Assembly (NCBI GenBank): GCA_035772405.1 | Contig: JAYKKM010000142.1 | Location: forward strand, 62,001 to 126,000 | Direction of reading: 5' to 3' | DNA: 64,000 bases | Source of the DNA: Chrysogorgia sp. JL179-B06 | Lineage: Eukaryota; Cnidaria; Anthozoa; Scleralcyonacea; Chrysogorgiidae | Part shown: positions 51,569 to 62,756 of the stretch, in pieces | Layout: every line of letters begins with the position of its first letter | Position numbering within the stretch: the stretch's first letter is position 1 | Program-made: the position numbers and the translations under genes | The notes under the pieces: generated by a model | Seen by the model: the letters and a program-made list of their open reading frames with translations, nothing else | Databases searched by the model: none | Told to the model about the DNA's origin: nothing

Positions 51569-51604
<36 letters not shown>

Positions 51605-51660
51605 TACAGTTACAGTTACCGCAGTTACAGTTACAGTTGCAGTTACAGTTACAGTTACTA
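51560..51660. repeat. (AT)n and (GTTACA)n microsatellites
   Basis: An (AT) run at about 51,568-51,605, then a GTTACAGTTACAGTTGCAGT hexamer run, which merges into the start of the next dispersed element. Confidence 0.85.
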
Positions 51661-52960
51661 TACGATAAATGCATGTAACTAGTTATACCAGAAAAAGTCA
51701 CAAGGAAAAAAGTAAATAATTACAGTTATAAAGTCATAAATTAGTAACTAAATTTGTAACAAAGTTACATTCCTAGCTAGGTTTGAGTTACTGGTATTGA
51801 AACTGAGAAAGAAAGTTGGCACTGGATATGTACTATTGACTAAATATAATTTGTGGCTTGGAAGCCATAAAAAGTAAAAGTAAATAACTGGACATGTTTA
51901 CGCGAATTTGATAACGAAGTTAGGCAAGCCGAGCAAGCCAAGTGAACAAGATAATACACGAATCGCGAATCTCAAAAAATGTATTGTGGGATACTAGAGG
52001 TGAGTAAAAGGGCTCGATTTCCATATAAATATCCCCAAATTTAAAACATAGTGGCTAACCCAAACCTTACCCTAATCCTAACCCTAACCCTCCACCTAAT
52101 ATATACTAACCCTAACTCTTACGATAATGTTTTATTTTAGAAATAACAGCTGATTTTAATTTCGACTTTTACTACCGATAGTCTATGTGACGTCATTTCG
52201 GGATTTTATATGGAAATTCAACCAGTAAAAGTCACAGTTTTGCTTAATCACGGACGTTTAAAAAATGGTTATTTTTCGTTGTTTTCTACGATTTATGTTT
52301 AATAAAGCGCTTTGATTCTTGTTACATGCGTAGAAACATTGTAGTTAAACTTGAACAAGATTGTTACTTAGCCAACCGGAAGTAGAATGTTAATGGAGAT
52401 TCTGTTGGTTTTTCGGCCAACTGACTTCACTGAGTACGTCAATAATATTTAGAAGTACTTAATATTTTAGGGGTTCTGCGTTTTTACCGTCATTCCTTTT
52501 TTGACCTAAAATATCCCATAATGCACCAAATACGCACATTTTTGAGATTTGGCCTGTTAGTGCTTTAGAATTGAACACCTTTGCCAAATAAGGCCATAGA
52601 TGTGATAGCGATACCAACTCCAAAGGCACCTTGCTGTGTTTATACTGTGTCGTCGTTCAAGTAGCTGTATAGGGTCAGTGCGTATACCTTATATAAGAAA
52701 GAAGACAACTCATGAGTAATAAAGCAACGACTAAAGCAGATCAAGAACACCTTGGGCTAAGACCTAATGCTTATAAATGCAGGACGTCGCTCAAAATCGT
52801 TCGGAAACTTTGTAACTCGTTACAGTTACATTCTGATCAAAAAAGTAACTATATATAGTTACGGTTACAGTTAAATTTTACTGTTACAGTTACTATACAA
52901 AAGTAACGATTACTTGTAGCTAGTTACTTGCAACGAAGTTACTCACAGCTAAACAAAATC
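51600..52960. repeat. second GTAACTAGTTAC element, with nested insertion
   Basis: Shares ends and interior with 15,300-16,060 (GAGTTACTGGTATTGAAACT; AAAGTTGGCACTGGA; TTATAAAGTG region differs). It is longer because 51,950-52,350 contains the CCCTAA-bearing repeat also found at 42,100-42,560. Confidence 0.7.
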
Positions 52961-53139
52961 GAAACCCTGTATTAAGGTTTTCTTGATAAGCAATAAATAT
53001 CGCTAAAAATAGATAATTTTTCCACTATCATCAATTCCATCTATTAATGGTTTCCTAATCCTGGGTAATTAGGAAACAAATATTCCACCTTATACACCAC
53101 ACAAAATGATTAATTTTACGGTTAGCGTACTTCGTTCAG

Positions 53140-53200
53140 ATTTGTAGATTGGAGAATGGATGTTCATGGTTGGCTTCCGAATGACCTGAAAACCAGGGGG
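53140..53200 (+). CDS. lipoxygenase exon
   Basis: One base completes Lys, then FVDWRMDVHGWLPNDLKTRG, ending in phase 0 at donor GTATGT. It matches the LOX W-x-x-x-x-x-P-x-D-L-x-x-RG-V turn; V begins the next exon. Acceptor CGTTCAG. Confidence 0.93.
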
Positions 53201-53335
53201 GTATGTATATTTCTGGATTATATAGCGGTGTGCGTTAAATACATGGGTTAAATTGTGCATCGTATCTGGGGTTTAGGGATTTTACATATTTGTGATCATT
53301 GTAATCTCTTGAGAAGAATTGTAAAATATGTTGTC

Positions 53336-53590
53336 GTGCTAAAGTGATTAATTACTATTCACAGGAAATGACGTCAAAGCAGGGACACGCAAAAAACATT
53401 GCACAGTGATTCAGCAGTGAAATACAAAGAAAGATTAGGAATTGAGCGAATTTTGTCTAAACAGGTGTGTTTAAATATCAGAGCCAAACTTTCTTTGTAT
53501 TTCACTGTTTAATTAGTGTGCATGACTTCGCGTGTCCCAGCTTTGACGTCATTTCCTGTGAATAGTAAATCAACTTTAGCAGGGAGAAAA
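53336..53590. repeat. MITE related to 13,671-14,018
   Basis: GCTAAAGTGATTAATTACTA...CACAGGAAATGACGTCAAAG mirrored by CTTTGACGTCATTTCCTGTG...CTTTAGCAGGG. It lacks the 100-bp tandem unit of the other copy. The arms run about 55 bp. Confidence 0.85.
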
Positions 53591-54539
53591 TGTATGAAGA
53601 TGAAATTTTCGAACGACAAGATATATTACATTTCTTTTTGGTAGAACCCAAAGATTAGCAAAGCAAACCAATGAAGCAAAAATAAATCTGGTTAGAGATT
53701 TAGGTCCAAAGTACTCAAACACTTAATTGCACTTTCAAAGTTGCTGACCATCTTGGATGTATTTTGGATGTAAAACAAAATGTGTGCTGACGGTGAGCGC
53801 CAACGTAAACCGTAGTGTAGTTCGTTATAGTTGCTGATATATAGACTTCAAGTACGTATTCCATATAGGGAAGCGGCCTAAGGGCAAATATAGATTTGGA
53901 TTGACGAGCAAATACATTGAGAGGATGGCCAATATTACGGTTTACGTTAGTATTAGGCCGTTGGTATTAATTCTTGGGTTAGTATTACCAAAGAATATAT
54001 GCAAAAATAACTAAAAAAAACATGGATATAACTACTTTAAAATCGGACATTCTTGTTCACCACTCTATTTACAGTCATCTGACAATAAGTCACCGATGTC
54101 AACAACCTTATTGATCAGTATAATGTTCTACAGACAGCCATCGATAAACATGCGCATTTACAGAGCCGATATGATCAATTGACATCACGATCTAATATTG
54201 CGCCTTGGTATATAATGATTCTTTGCGGGTTTTAAAGAGACTCAGACGTAACCATGAGCGAAAGTATATATGTAATTAAACAACATGACTCCTATACACC
54301 ATCAATTGTTCAAGGACCATGGAAACATTGCATTAAACCTTACAATTGCAAAGACAGATTATTATCACAAGAAACTTTTCATCTATGTCTATTTAAGGTC
54401 AAACCAATTCCTACATTTCCATCGTACTAGTCAATTACAGAGTCTTTAGCTAAAGATTTTAACTGCTATTTCTATGCCAAAATACAATCTCAAAAAGATA
54501 ATATGCAAAGTTCTCACCTGTCGTCTTTATACATTTCTG

Positions 54540-55190
54540 TTGTTCTATACTCGATCTATCTCCAAGCAGTTCGTCATTGAGTGAATTTACTATTGTTTCT
54601 GAAAACTACATCAAAGAAATTATAAATCACTCTAAATCTAAAACATGTATACTTGACCCAACACCAACACAAATCGTCAAGCAATGCGCTGATGTTCTAT
54701 ATCCAAACTTGACTTTTGAAATAGCCTACTATAGCTGGATTACTATCAACAGAAATTGATAAACTTCAACACGTACAAAATGCTGCCGCAAGATTGGTAT
54801 ATGTTGGAGCTAAGAAGAACGATCATATTACCCCTATCTTAAAACTTTTACACTGGCTGCCCATCAGAGCTAGAATTGATTTCAAGATTTTGCTATTAAT
54901 GTACAAATCTCTTAACGAACTACCTTGTGAATATATCAAGAACTTGTGACAAGATATAAGCTTCAACGCAATCTGAGATCATCTACTCGAAGTTTATTAA
55001 TTGTGCCATTAGGAGTTATGGTGTCAGAGCATTCACGGTGACAGCTCCAAAACTTTGGAACCATTCCAAACCTTAAAGCAAATCAGTTTTATATCAATGC
55101 TCAATTATTTTATTGAACCATATAAGTGCGCCGAGACTCAGTGTAGCGCTCCTAAAGGTATTTATTAGTAATAGTAGTAGTAGTAAGTAT
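54540..55190 (+). pseudogene. LINE reverse transcriptase remnant
   Basis: Two blocks of a non-LTR RT are fused with a large deletion between them: SENYIKEIINHSKSKTCILD and PTPTQIVKQCADVLYP (54,597-54,700), then LQHVQNAAARLVYVGAKKND and ITPILKLLHWLPIRARIDFK (54,765-54,890). The second block is the standard LINE C-terminus. A (TAG)n-like tail is at 55,165-55,185. Upstream fragments back to about 54,040 may belong to it. Confidence 0.75.
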
Positions 55191-55358
55191 AATAACGTTA
55201 TGTATAGGAACAATTCGTTGTCGGGATGGCGGCCATCTTGAAACTAGTGCAATGTATTTGGTGAAGGCTAAAAGGACCTTCCATTTTCAAGAACTAGTCT
55301 AATCCTAATTTCAATCCTATGACCGTAACCCTAACATTGATACTAACTTTAACCTTAA

Positions 55359-55804
55359 AGTGCCCCTAACCTCAAAATGTTTTATTGTCTTGTTTGGAAG
55401 AACTTTTAAAATGATAAAGTAACTTCTTTTGAAGATTTACGTTTCTTTGCTTTCTTTTTGAGATATATCAGTTTGTTTGATATGCAAATGTCTGGAATTT
55501 GATATGCAAATGTCTGGAATCAATGATTGGAGAAATGTGTATATCTCTTTCATTCTCGAACGAAACCTTTAAAATCAAGAAGTTTGGTGTTGTGGGAGAA
55601 ACGCACACACGTGTTATTCACACTTTAGTGTTTTTATTTCAACTCATTATGCATGTGTGACGATATTCCAGATATTTGCATATCAAACAAACTGATATAT
55701 CTCGAAAAGAAAGCGAAGAAGTGAAAATCTTCAAAAGAAGTTACTTTATCATTTTAAAAGTTCTTCTAAATATGACAATAAATAATTTTGAGGTTAGGGG
55801 CACT
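55359..55804. repeat. 446-bp TIR element with TTAA flanks
   Basis: AGTGCCCCTAACCTCAAAAT and its mirror ATTTTGAGGTTAGGGGCACT, with arms extending about 150 bp (AGTAACTTCTTTTGAAGATT; TGATATATCTCGAAAAGAAA). TTAA lies on both sides (55355-55358; 55805-55808), as for piggyBac-like elements. Confidence 0.85.
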
Positions 55805-56039
55805 TTAAACTTAGCCCTAACCTAACCAAAAAGACCAGATAAAACAGAAAAGTCCTTTTGAGTCATCCCTTTTAGCCATTTCCAATGTATTTGCTCGTCA
55901 ATGCAATGTATTTGTGTACTACAGACCCAGCCTCGTACCTTCACGCAAATCAAACATGGGCCTGGGTGCTTTGACGGTTTGCTGAATTTCCACACCGTAC
56001 CTCGATTGACTACATGAATACCACATTTGGTATTCTCTA

Positions 56040-56230
56040 GTATTATATTGCAGGATATTGTGATGCAAACATGCAAAATGTTGCGAGACTTTCGAAAAGC
56101 GTAAAAAACACGAGCTGATAGGCGAGTGTTGTTTAGATTTTCCAAATTCGAGCAACATCCCATTGGATACTCTGATCCTGCGCGGATATTGACCAATCAG
56201 AGCACTTGTTGTGTACATATTATTTTATAA
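56040..56230. repeat. MITE related to 8,510-8,890
   Basis: AATGTTGCGAGACTTTCGAA mirrored by GATTTTCCAAATTCGAGCAACATCCC (short blocks). It shares ACCAATCAGAGC and TATTATTTTATAA with the other copy. It ends about 20 bp before the next lipoxygenase exon, so it makes up the acceptor-proximal intron. Confidence 0.75.
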
Positions 56231-56249
56231 TATGATTTGTTGTATTCAG

Positions 56250-56355
56250 GTTGCCGACGAAGAAGCCCTTCCTTACTATCCTTATAGAGACGATGCGCTC
56301 CTCACACATAATGCCATCAAAACCTACGTAAAAGACATTGTTCACGGATATTACG
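56250..56355 (+). CDS. lipoxygenase exon
   Basis: VADEEALPYYPYRDDALLTH then NAIKTYVKDIVHGYY, ending in phase 1. It matches the signature LP-x-YPYRDD block of animal LOXs. Acceptor TGTATTCAG, donor GTACAG. Confidence 0.97.
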
Positions 56356-56399
56356 GTACAGGTTTTAACTAGAATTTGACCAGTAAGATTAACAACTGA

Positions 56400-56401
56400 C
56401 G

Positions 56402-56441
<40 letters not shown>

Positions 56442-56640
56442 CCAAAACACCCAAATAGCCAACCAACCCATCAATCCATCAATCAATAAACCACCCAACC
56501 AACCAACCCATCAATCAATCAATCAATCAATCAATCAACTAATCAACCAACCAACCTAATCACCTACCCACCCAAGTAACCCATCAATCAATCAATCAAC
56601 ATATATCCCAACAATTCAATCAATCAAGCAACCAACCAAT
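56400..56640. repeat. (CAAT)n-type microsatellite
   Basis: Long degenerate run of ATCA/ACCA tetramers, ending about 40 bp before the next exon. Confidence 0.95.
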
Positions 56641-56681
56641 GATCATCAATCACATACAAATCTGTTTTAATTTTGCGCCAG

Positions 56682-56764
56682 ACACTCCAGCCAAACTCAA
56701 TGATGATTACGAAATTCAAAATTGGGCAAACAGTTTGGTTGATGAAGAAGGATTGGGTCTTAAG
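56682..56764 (+). CDS. lipoxygenase exon
   Basis: Two bases complete Asp, then TPAKLNDDYEIQNWANSLVD and EEGLGLK, ending in phase 0. It matches the D-x-x-x-x-x-D-x-E-x-Q-x-W block. A second AG 9 bp downstream (56689-56690) is also in frame and would drop three residues. Confidence 0.93.
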
Positions 56765-56879
56765 GTAGTCATCATTTTCTTTATACTATGTCTTTCGGGT
56801 TTTATTTTTAAATATTTTGAGGTAACTCCATATAATTTCTACGTTGGGTGACAGAGAACATCCCTTACATGGATATTAA

Positions 56880-57340
56880 ACTGTTTAATATCACAATTAA
56901 AAACGATACATGGACGTTCGTCAAGCTCAAATCCTCTGAAAATGTTTCTGAGTCCCGGACAGGAATCGAACCTGTAACCTAACCTAATTCTGACTGTCAG
57001 GGACTCTTCATTTTCTGAAGATTTAAGCTTGACGATCGTTCTTGTATTGCATGTCTACACCCATATTCACTACAGCAGTATTATATTAACACACAATTAA
57101 ATAGTTGAATTATATATTGACGTATATTGCAAAATTGAGATATGTATGTGTTTAACAATTAGGTTATGACAATACATGGAGGATCGTCAAGCTCATATCC
57201 TCAAAAGAATTATTCCGAACCTGTAAGTTCAATTCCTGTCCGGCACTCAGAATTATTTTTCTGAGGATATGAGCTTGACGATCATCCATGTATTGTCTGT
57301 CTACTCCAAGCTCTCCCACATTCACTACAGCAGTATGTAT
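56880..57340. repeat. two copies of an inverted-repeat element with tRNA-like B box
   Basis: GGACGTTCGTCAAGCTCAAA...GAGCTTGACGATCGTTC (56,910-57,045) and GGATCGTCAAGCTCATATCC...GGATATGAGCTTGACGATC (57,180-57,285). The middle of the first has TCCCGGACAGGAATCGAACC, which reads as a tRNA B box on the minus strand. Confidence 0.75.
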
Positions 57341-57356
57341 ATTAACACAATTAGGT

Positions 57357-57433
<77 letters not shown>
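57357..57433. repeat. (AAT)n microsatellite
   Basis: About 25 uninterrupted AAT/ATA triplets. Confidence 0.97.
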
Positions 57434-59040
57434 GTAATAGGTAAATATGAGCAGCAGATCTTTATCTGATATACAAACTCGAGCGGAAGGCGAGCGTTTA
57501 ATTATAGAAGGCAAAAAAGCGCACAGTTAGATTCTATTGAAGCGCTATTTCGCGCAAAAGAGATCTGTCTTGAGTTGCACCCGAAATACTTCTCGCGATA
57601 TCTCATGGCAATGAAGGTTGGTAGAACAGCCACAGAACATTCCTATAGGGCAATTTTTCAATCGCTGAAATCAGGATCTGAACAACCAACGATTATTATA
57701 CGTAAGAACAAAACTTAACGACATGTTGCAAGGATATAGAACTAGAATTGGTCGCCATATTGGATTATGCGGTATATCGTAGTAATCGTGGGCGCAAGCT
57801 TAAATTTTCTGACAGAGATATCCGGGGGGAGCGATTGCCCGTACCACTTGTTGCTCTGGATGTTGTTCTGAGATTGTTCTCCATGTTGTCCATATTTATT
57901 TTTGACTTTGAACTTTTATCATAAGAAAATCGACTAGCAGTGATAAATATAAATAAACCAGTGAATTACTCGACATTTTATATATTACATGAATGTCTCA
58001 AGGTTACTTTAAAATAATTAAACATAAACGGTTATAAGCAGAAGCATTAGTGAAGCAGCAAAATGGTTCGTCTTATTTTCGTCGTTCTCTAACGGCGACC
58101 ATGGGGAACGTCGAATGATTTCCACTATGATGCAAATCTGATCTGATACTGTAGATAAGTTGGATATTATATTGTCGTCTTGCCGATCGATAATCAGATC
58201 GAGGGTATGACCACTGCGATGAGTAGAAGTCGTAACATGATGTCTCAGGCCTTAGGACTCTAGCAAATCTCTAAACATCGATGCATATATAGTGGTTGTT
58301 GGGTAATTCCATGTGGAAATTATAGTCTTCGTTTATCAACAAATAACCTGAGGTTAATTCCGGAAGGGATGAAAAGTCTTGGTAAAAATTAGGAGTTGAT
58401 CGGTTCTTGTTTGATTGAAAAGGTTTATAGATAGTAACTAAACTAATAGACTAACTATACCATGGTTAATAAGTGGGTGCATGCATTCCATTGAGGAAAA
58501 CAGTTGCCACTCATTCTTAGAAACTTTAAAACCCTTTCGTAGAAAAACGGCAAGAAATAAAATTTCTGTTATATGGTGATGCCAAGATTCTGTTATGGCC
58601 AATATGTCTAATCGCTTAGATATTATTATAGATCACAAATCGACGCAGTCTTTTTATTAATCGAAAAGTGTTCCAGGTAGCGAATCTTATATTTGAAAAA
58701 TTTGAGGGCGCTTTCTTGATGTTGATATTGATCAGTTAAATTTCTGCCATGTTGATGTTGATGGTTGACTGGTCGTATGGAACGTGAATAATAATTCTGA
58801 GACTCCTGAGATTTCCTTTTTTGTTGGGGTAGCCATTTTGAATTTGCTCTGCATGAGCTAATGTATAAATGTCGCGCAAAAATAACCGAATCAAAATAAA
58901 GACGGAACAGTGTAAACAGAACTGCACCGTATACGAATTTCATACCGAATCCAAATTCGTCCGGTATCTCGTAAACGCAGCAGAAAGGGATGGACAATAC
59001 GAAACCCTTTAATTTATGTCCTTTAATTTATCGTCCATAG
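57434..59040. other. LOX intron 12, no gene recognised
   Basis: Short open frames on both strands (for example 58,626-58,997 minus) match nothing I recognise. 57,460-57,720 could be a decayed coding fragment (GATCTGTCTTGAGTTGCACC region), but no family is evident. Confidence 0.45.
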
Positions 59041-59214
59041 GGTGTGCCTGGTAATGGAGTATTCAAAAACCGTAAACACCTCATCAAGGTGGTAACAGCG
59101 ATAATTTTCATGGGCAGCGTCAGCCATGCTGCTGCAAACTTCTCTCAATATGACGACTACGGTTTTCCAGCCAACTATCCAGCATTTCTCCGGGGGAAAC
59201 CACCAGAAGACAAG
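59041..59214 (+). CDS. lipoxygenase exon: third iron ligand
   Basis: Fifty-eight codons, phase 0 on both ends. VVTAIIFMGSVSHAAANFSQ then YDDYGFPANYPAFLRGKPPE contains H547 and N551, the third His and the Asn-position ligand. The following F-PAN-P block is the conserved fatty-acid pocket segment. Acceptor CGTCCATAG, donor GTATAT. Confidence 0.97.
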
Positions 59215-59639
59215 GTATATCACAATTTAGTATCAACCAACTAGTGGTCTATTACAAATTCGGCATTCTGATTGGCTGAGCTACTCACTGTCTAGCGTTA
59301 CCCAATCACAAACCTTCTTATGCTGGAATATTCCTATCCTGACCAATCAGAAGCCACGACATATTTACGCTAGTCCAAACATGGCGCCCGCTAAAATGTA
59401 TATACGAGTGATGAAATCATGAAAACATTGGCCCGAAAGTAATGGAAAATTGTTCAGTTTGACATTTTCGAATAGGAAAATGAATTCGCTTATGCCTATG
59501 GAGTATATCTATACCAAATGTGAAGCAAAGTAATTACAAACTCGTTTTTTGTGAGCGATTGTTTATCATGTGCCAAATGGGAGACTTGAATGGGAGACTT
59601 CTACAAACAAAAAGGTAAACCTATCTGAAAATTTGGAAC

Positions 59640-60758
59640 AATGTTAGAAAGGTTGTTTATGGTTGATACTAAAACAATTAGACAACTCGCCCTCGTTGTC
59701 TATGAGCAGATAGTCAACTCGGGCTTCGCCCTGTTGTCTAATTGTTAAATAGGAGTACTGATCTACATAAGAGACTGGATCGAGCAACCCATTGTTCGAC
59801 ACTGCGAAAAATGAAGACAAAACATTTCGTGGCGGGCATCTCTGACATATAATATGAAAAGGAGAAATAAGAGAACTTCAATATGTCGAAAACTACTTAA
59901 GTAAGGGACCACTTGCGTATGTAGCGCTATTTAGTTTCTGTCATGGAGCCGTAGTTTGTGATCCAAAATTACAAGAAACAACTGATTCACTTTAGCAGCG
60001 TGAACGATAAGAGTTCATTGAATGCTATGAAAAATGAAGCCAAAACATTTCAAAACTATAACGGAGCTATAGTTTGTGTGCTAATGTACACGAAGACGTT
60101 CGACAACTGATTCATTTTGTCATCTTAAAAACTCAATCAATGGTGGGAGTCACTAAATGTACTCGTCATGTCAACATGAACATTTCTGAACAACGTACGC
60201 ATGACGAGACCGAATGACGATGAAGTGTTTTGGAATATGGTAATTGTAAGAAAGTAGGATAAACATCCACATCTAACCCTAATAATAAGCCTATAATACT
60301 AACTTATAACTAAGGGTTGGAGAATGAACGCGAGTAATTTATGGGATTTAGTGTCGCGAGCATTATAGATAGAAATGCACGAGGGCTGAAGGCCCTGAGT
60401 GACTTTCTATGTAATGTGAGGGACGCTAAATCCCACAAATCACAAACGTTCATTCTCTGTAACTGTTTTAGATAATGTGGAACGACGAAAAAATGGAAGC
60501 ATATTGTTTGATTCTTGTCACGAAATTCAAATAGCTGCAAAATTTGACTTGACTTCATTCATAGTATTTACTTTTGTCTTGAGGCCTTATTATAGTATTT
60601 CCTAGTAAATAGGAAATACTAATGACTATAAGGCCCAGGTCAAACGTCGAACTTTTCATGGGTCGAACTCAATGCAAATGAAATTAAACAAAAGAGTTTC
60701 CTAATTTACATTGAGTTCGACTCATGAAAAGTTCGACGTTTGACCCGGGACTAACTTA
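59640..60758. repeat. cluster of foldback elements in LOX intron 13
   Basis: Three palindromes: 59,675-59,750 (AATTAGACAACTCGCCCTCG mirrored, with GGGCTTCGCCC hairpin); 60,318-60,463 (GAGAATGAACGCGAGTAATT mirrored by AAACGTTCATTCTC, with GGGCTGAAGGCCC centre); 60,627-60,758 (AGGTCAAACGTCGAACTTTT mirrored by AAAAGTTCGACGTTTGACCC). The last is the family at 18,345. Confidence 0.8.
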
Positions 60759-62586
60759 GGGAATACTAGTCTTAAGGTTATAATTTCATGTTACGAGGTA
60801 CCAAATATATTACCATATATTAGCAACAGAACCCGGTAAATACGTACCTAAAATGAACAGGTTTTGTGATTGGCTACATGGAACAAAAGTGCAGTTAGTG
60901 TTAGGACATTGGTTTCTTTTGTGGTTGATTCTATTGTTTTGTTTTAATCAACCAATTACAAACGTTGTTCGTATAGGTAGGTGGCGACCCACAGAACGAT
61001 ATATATGTTATGTATTACCTCGTTCTTTTAAAAACCTCCGCTTATAACTTTCTATATTATACCTCAATTCCCCGCTGTGGCGGTCCCCTCTGTGGAGGGG
61101 TATTCGAATCGACTATCACGTACGAAACCAAATACCACGCGCGAAAACCAAATAACACGCGTAAATCAACCTTTATTAATGATGTAAATCAATCTTTTGA
61201 TGTTTTTTATTCATACATAATGATAATTTAATAATTAACCATTTAAAACAAATAATTTTGTGCTTTTATTTATTAACTTCCAAGTCCGGGGTAACTTTTC
61301 CATTATTATTGCCAACATTTAATGAAAAAATGTCAGTTTGGTAGTCGAGATTAATGGCGGCTGTGGTAAAACACAATTTGGTATTGTTGCTGCGCTGCTG
61401 TATGTAATCTTCAAAAACTCAATCCAATCTTGCGCACGAATTCAGTCACGTGCATGTGTCTTTATACTAGCCAAAGCACACTTGGTCATGCTTCTGCACA
61501 CAATAGACTTTTGTTATTTAAATTAGATAAAGATTTTATATAAAGATTTTTTATATAAAGATTTTTATATAAAGATTTTTTATATAAAGATTTTTATATA
61601 AAGATTTTTTGTATAAAGATCGTATTTTACATTAACATAATTATAGTTTCAACACATAATGATAATTCTCGCACAACAACATTCAAATTTAAGAACTACC
61701 ACGATCTAGCTCTTTACAAGAATCACTTTTCAGCAAAATTGAAAGTACAATTATTGAACACACAACTCGACATGTTCGTGTTAACATTTGATACCCTCTC
61801 ACCTTCACTCGCACGCATCGGGAAATTACTCAACATTTCGTCGGCAACGTCAAATCTAAAATCAGCCAAACTGAAGTCTATTAAATCCTTACATTCTTCT
61901 TTCAAATCACTGTTCGCCCTCTCTGTTATATTCCTTGGAGGTCCTAAAATAGTACTCACACGCTTTTCTTGCTCTTCGTTTTTTGGTTATCGAAATCTTC
62001 GCTTTGGAGGCATATCAAAGACAAACGCTGGTTCGGCATTACCACGCCTCGGCATTTAAAATTCATATTCAAATTTTTGGTAGAGGACAACCAAGTTGCT
62101 ATTCCCTAGTGATTTTATTTTCTATTTAAAATCCATGTTTCTCATTCACAGTTTTTGAAGCTATTCAAAACACTCGCATCACGTGTTTTATCAGATATAA
62201 AACACTCGGGCTACGCCCTCGTGTTTTATATCTGATAAAACACTGCTGCTCGTGTTTTAAATAGTACATTGAAATTCAAAAATTCACCATTTATATAAAC
62301 ACAACCATTTCATAAGAAAAAGGTATAAAGATCTCTTCCGGAATTGTTTTGTAATGATTTTATTAAGTCAGCTAGAGCACCATAAAACACTGAATATACT
62401 GAGGGTATATAAAATATACGTATTTCTAATTAAGTTATTTTCCAGACCTATGCAGGATCGCTCTTTTGCGCTAGGTTGTTCAATGGTGACTTCACTGATT
62501 TGTGCTGCTATATTAGTTTTATTTTGTACACTATTAATTATTACTATTATTGAACTATATTAGTTCTATTTTATATTTTGCGGTAG
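60759..62586. other. remainder of LOX intron 13
   Basis: 61,530-61,620 is a tandem array of a 15-16-bp unit (TATAAAGATTTTTTA). 62,165-62,262 is a palindrome (CACGTGTTTTATCAGATATA, GGGCTACGCCC centre). 61,739-62,059 has an open frame of 106 codons with no family or splice support. No gene recognised. Confidence 0.5.
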
Positions 62587-62750
62587 ACGGACGTTTCCGA
62601 CGACGAAATTCTGCAGCATTTACCAGATAAAGACATGACGTTAAGCATAGCAGCTATCACGAAATTATTAAGTGACCGTGGAACGAACAGTTTTGGTGAT
62701 TTTGAGAAGAAATATATGTTTGACCCAATTGGGGAAATGGCGCGTGAAAG
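62587..62750 (+). CDS. lipoxygenase exon (last in window)
   Basis: TDVSDDEILQHLPDKDMTLS, IAAITKLLSDRGTNSFGDFE and KKYMFDPIGEMARER, ending in phase 2 at donor GTAAGC. It matches the C-terminal LOX helix region (LP...L-x-x-LS). The last exon with the Ile ligand must be downstream of 64,000. Acceptor GCGGTAG. Confidence 0.93.
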
Positions 62751-62756
62751 GTAAGC

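Larger units (their letters stand above)
10113..62750 (+). other. lipoxygenase gene (14 exons seen, 3' end outside window)
   Basis: A non-heme iron lipoxygenase, which inserts O2 into polyunsaturated fatty acids such as arachidonate. Fourteen exons (10113-10608, 15043-15087, 16442-16573, 18009-18106, 18529-18661, 21183-21281, 48270-48366, 49294-49411, 50828-50920, 53140-53200, 56250-56355, 56682-56764, 59041-59214, 62587-62750) join in one open frame of about 630 residues, all with AG acceptors and GT donors. Animal LOXs are about 660-700 residues, so roughly the last 40-60 residues, with the C-terminal Ile iron ligand, lie past the window. Numbering from Met at 10120, iron ligands are H358, H363, H547 and N551. 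A201-type numbering is not used: the stereocontrol position is A401. The sixth intron (21282-48269) holds a complete Maverick. In octocorals some LOXs are fused to an upstream allene oxide synthase domain; I saw none here. Confidence 0.9.

Noticed and set aside
56400..56640. CRISPR-like or regulatory array
   Set aside because: Simple tetranucleotide microsatellite with no spacers; no CRISPR is expected in animal DNA.
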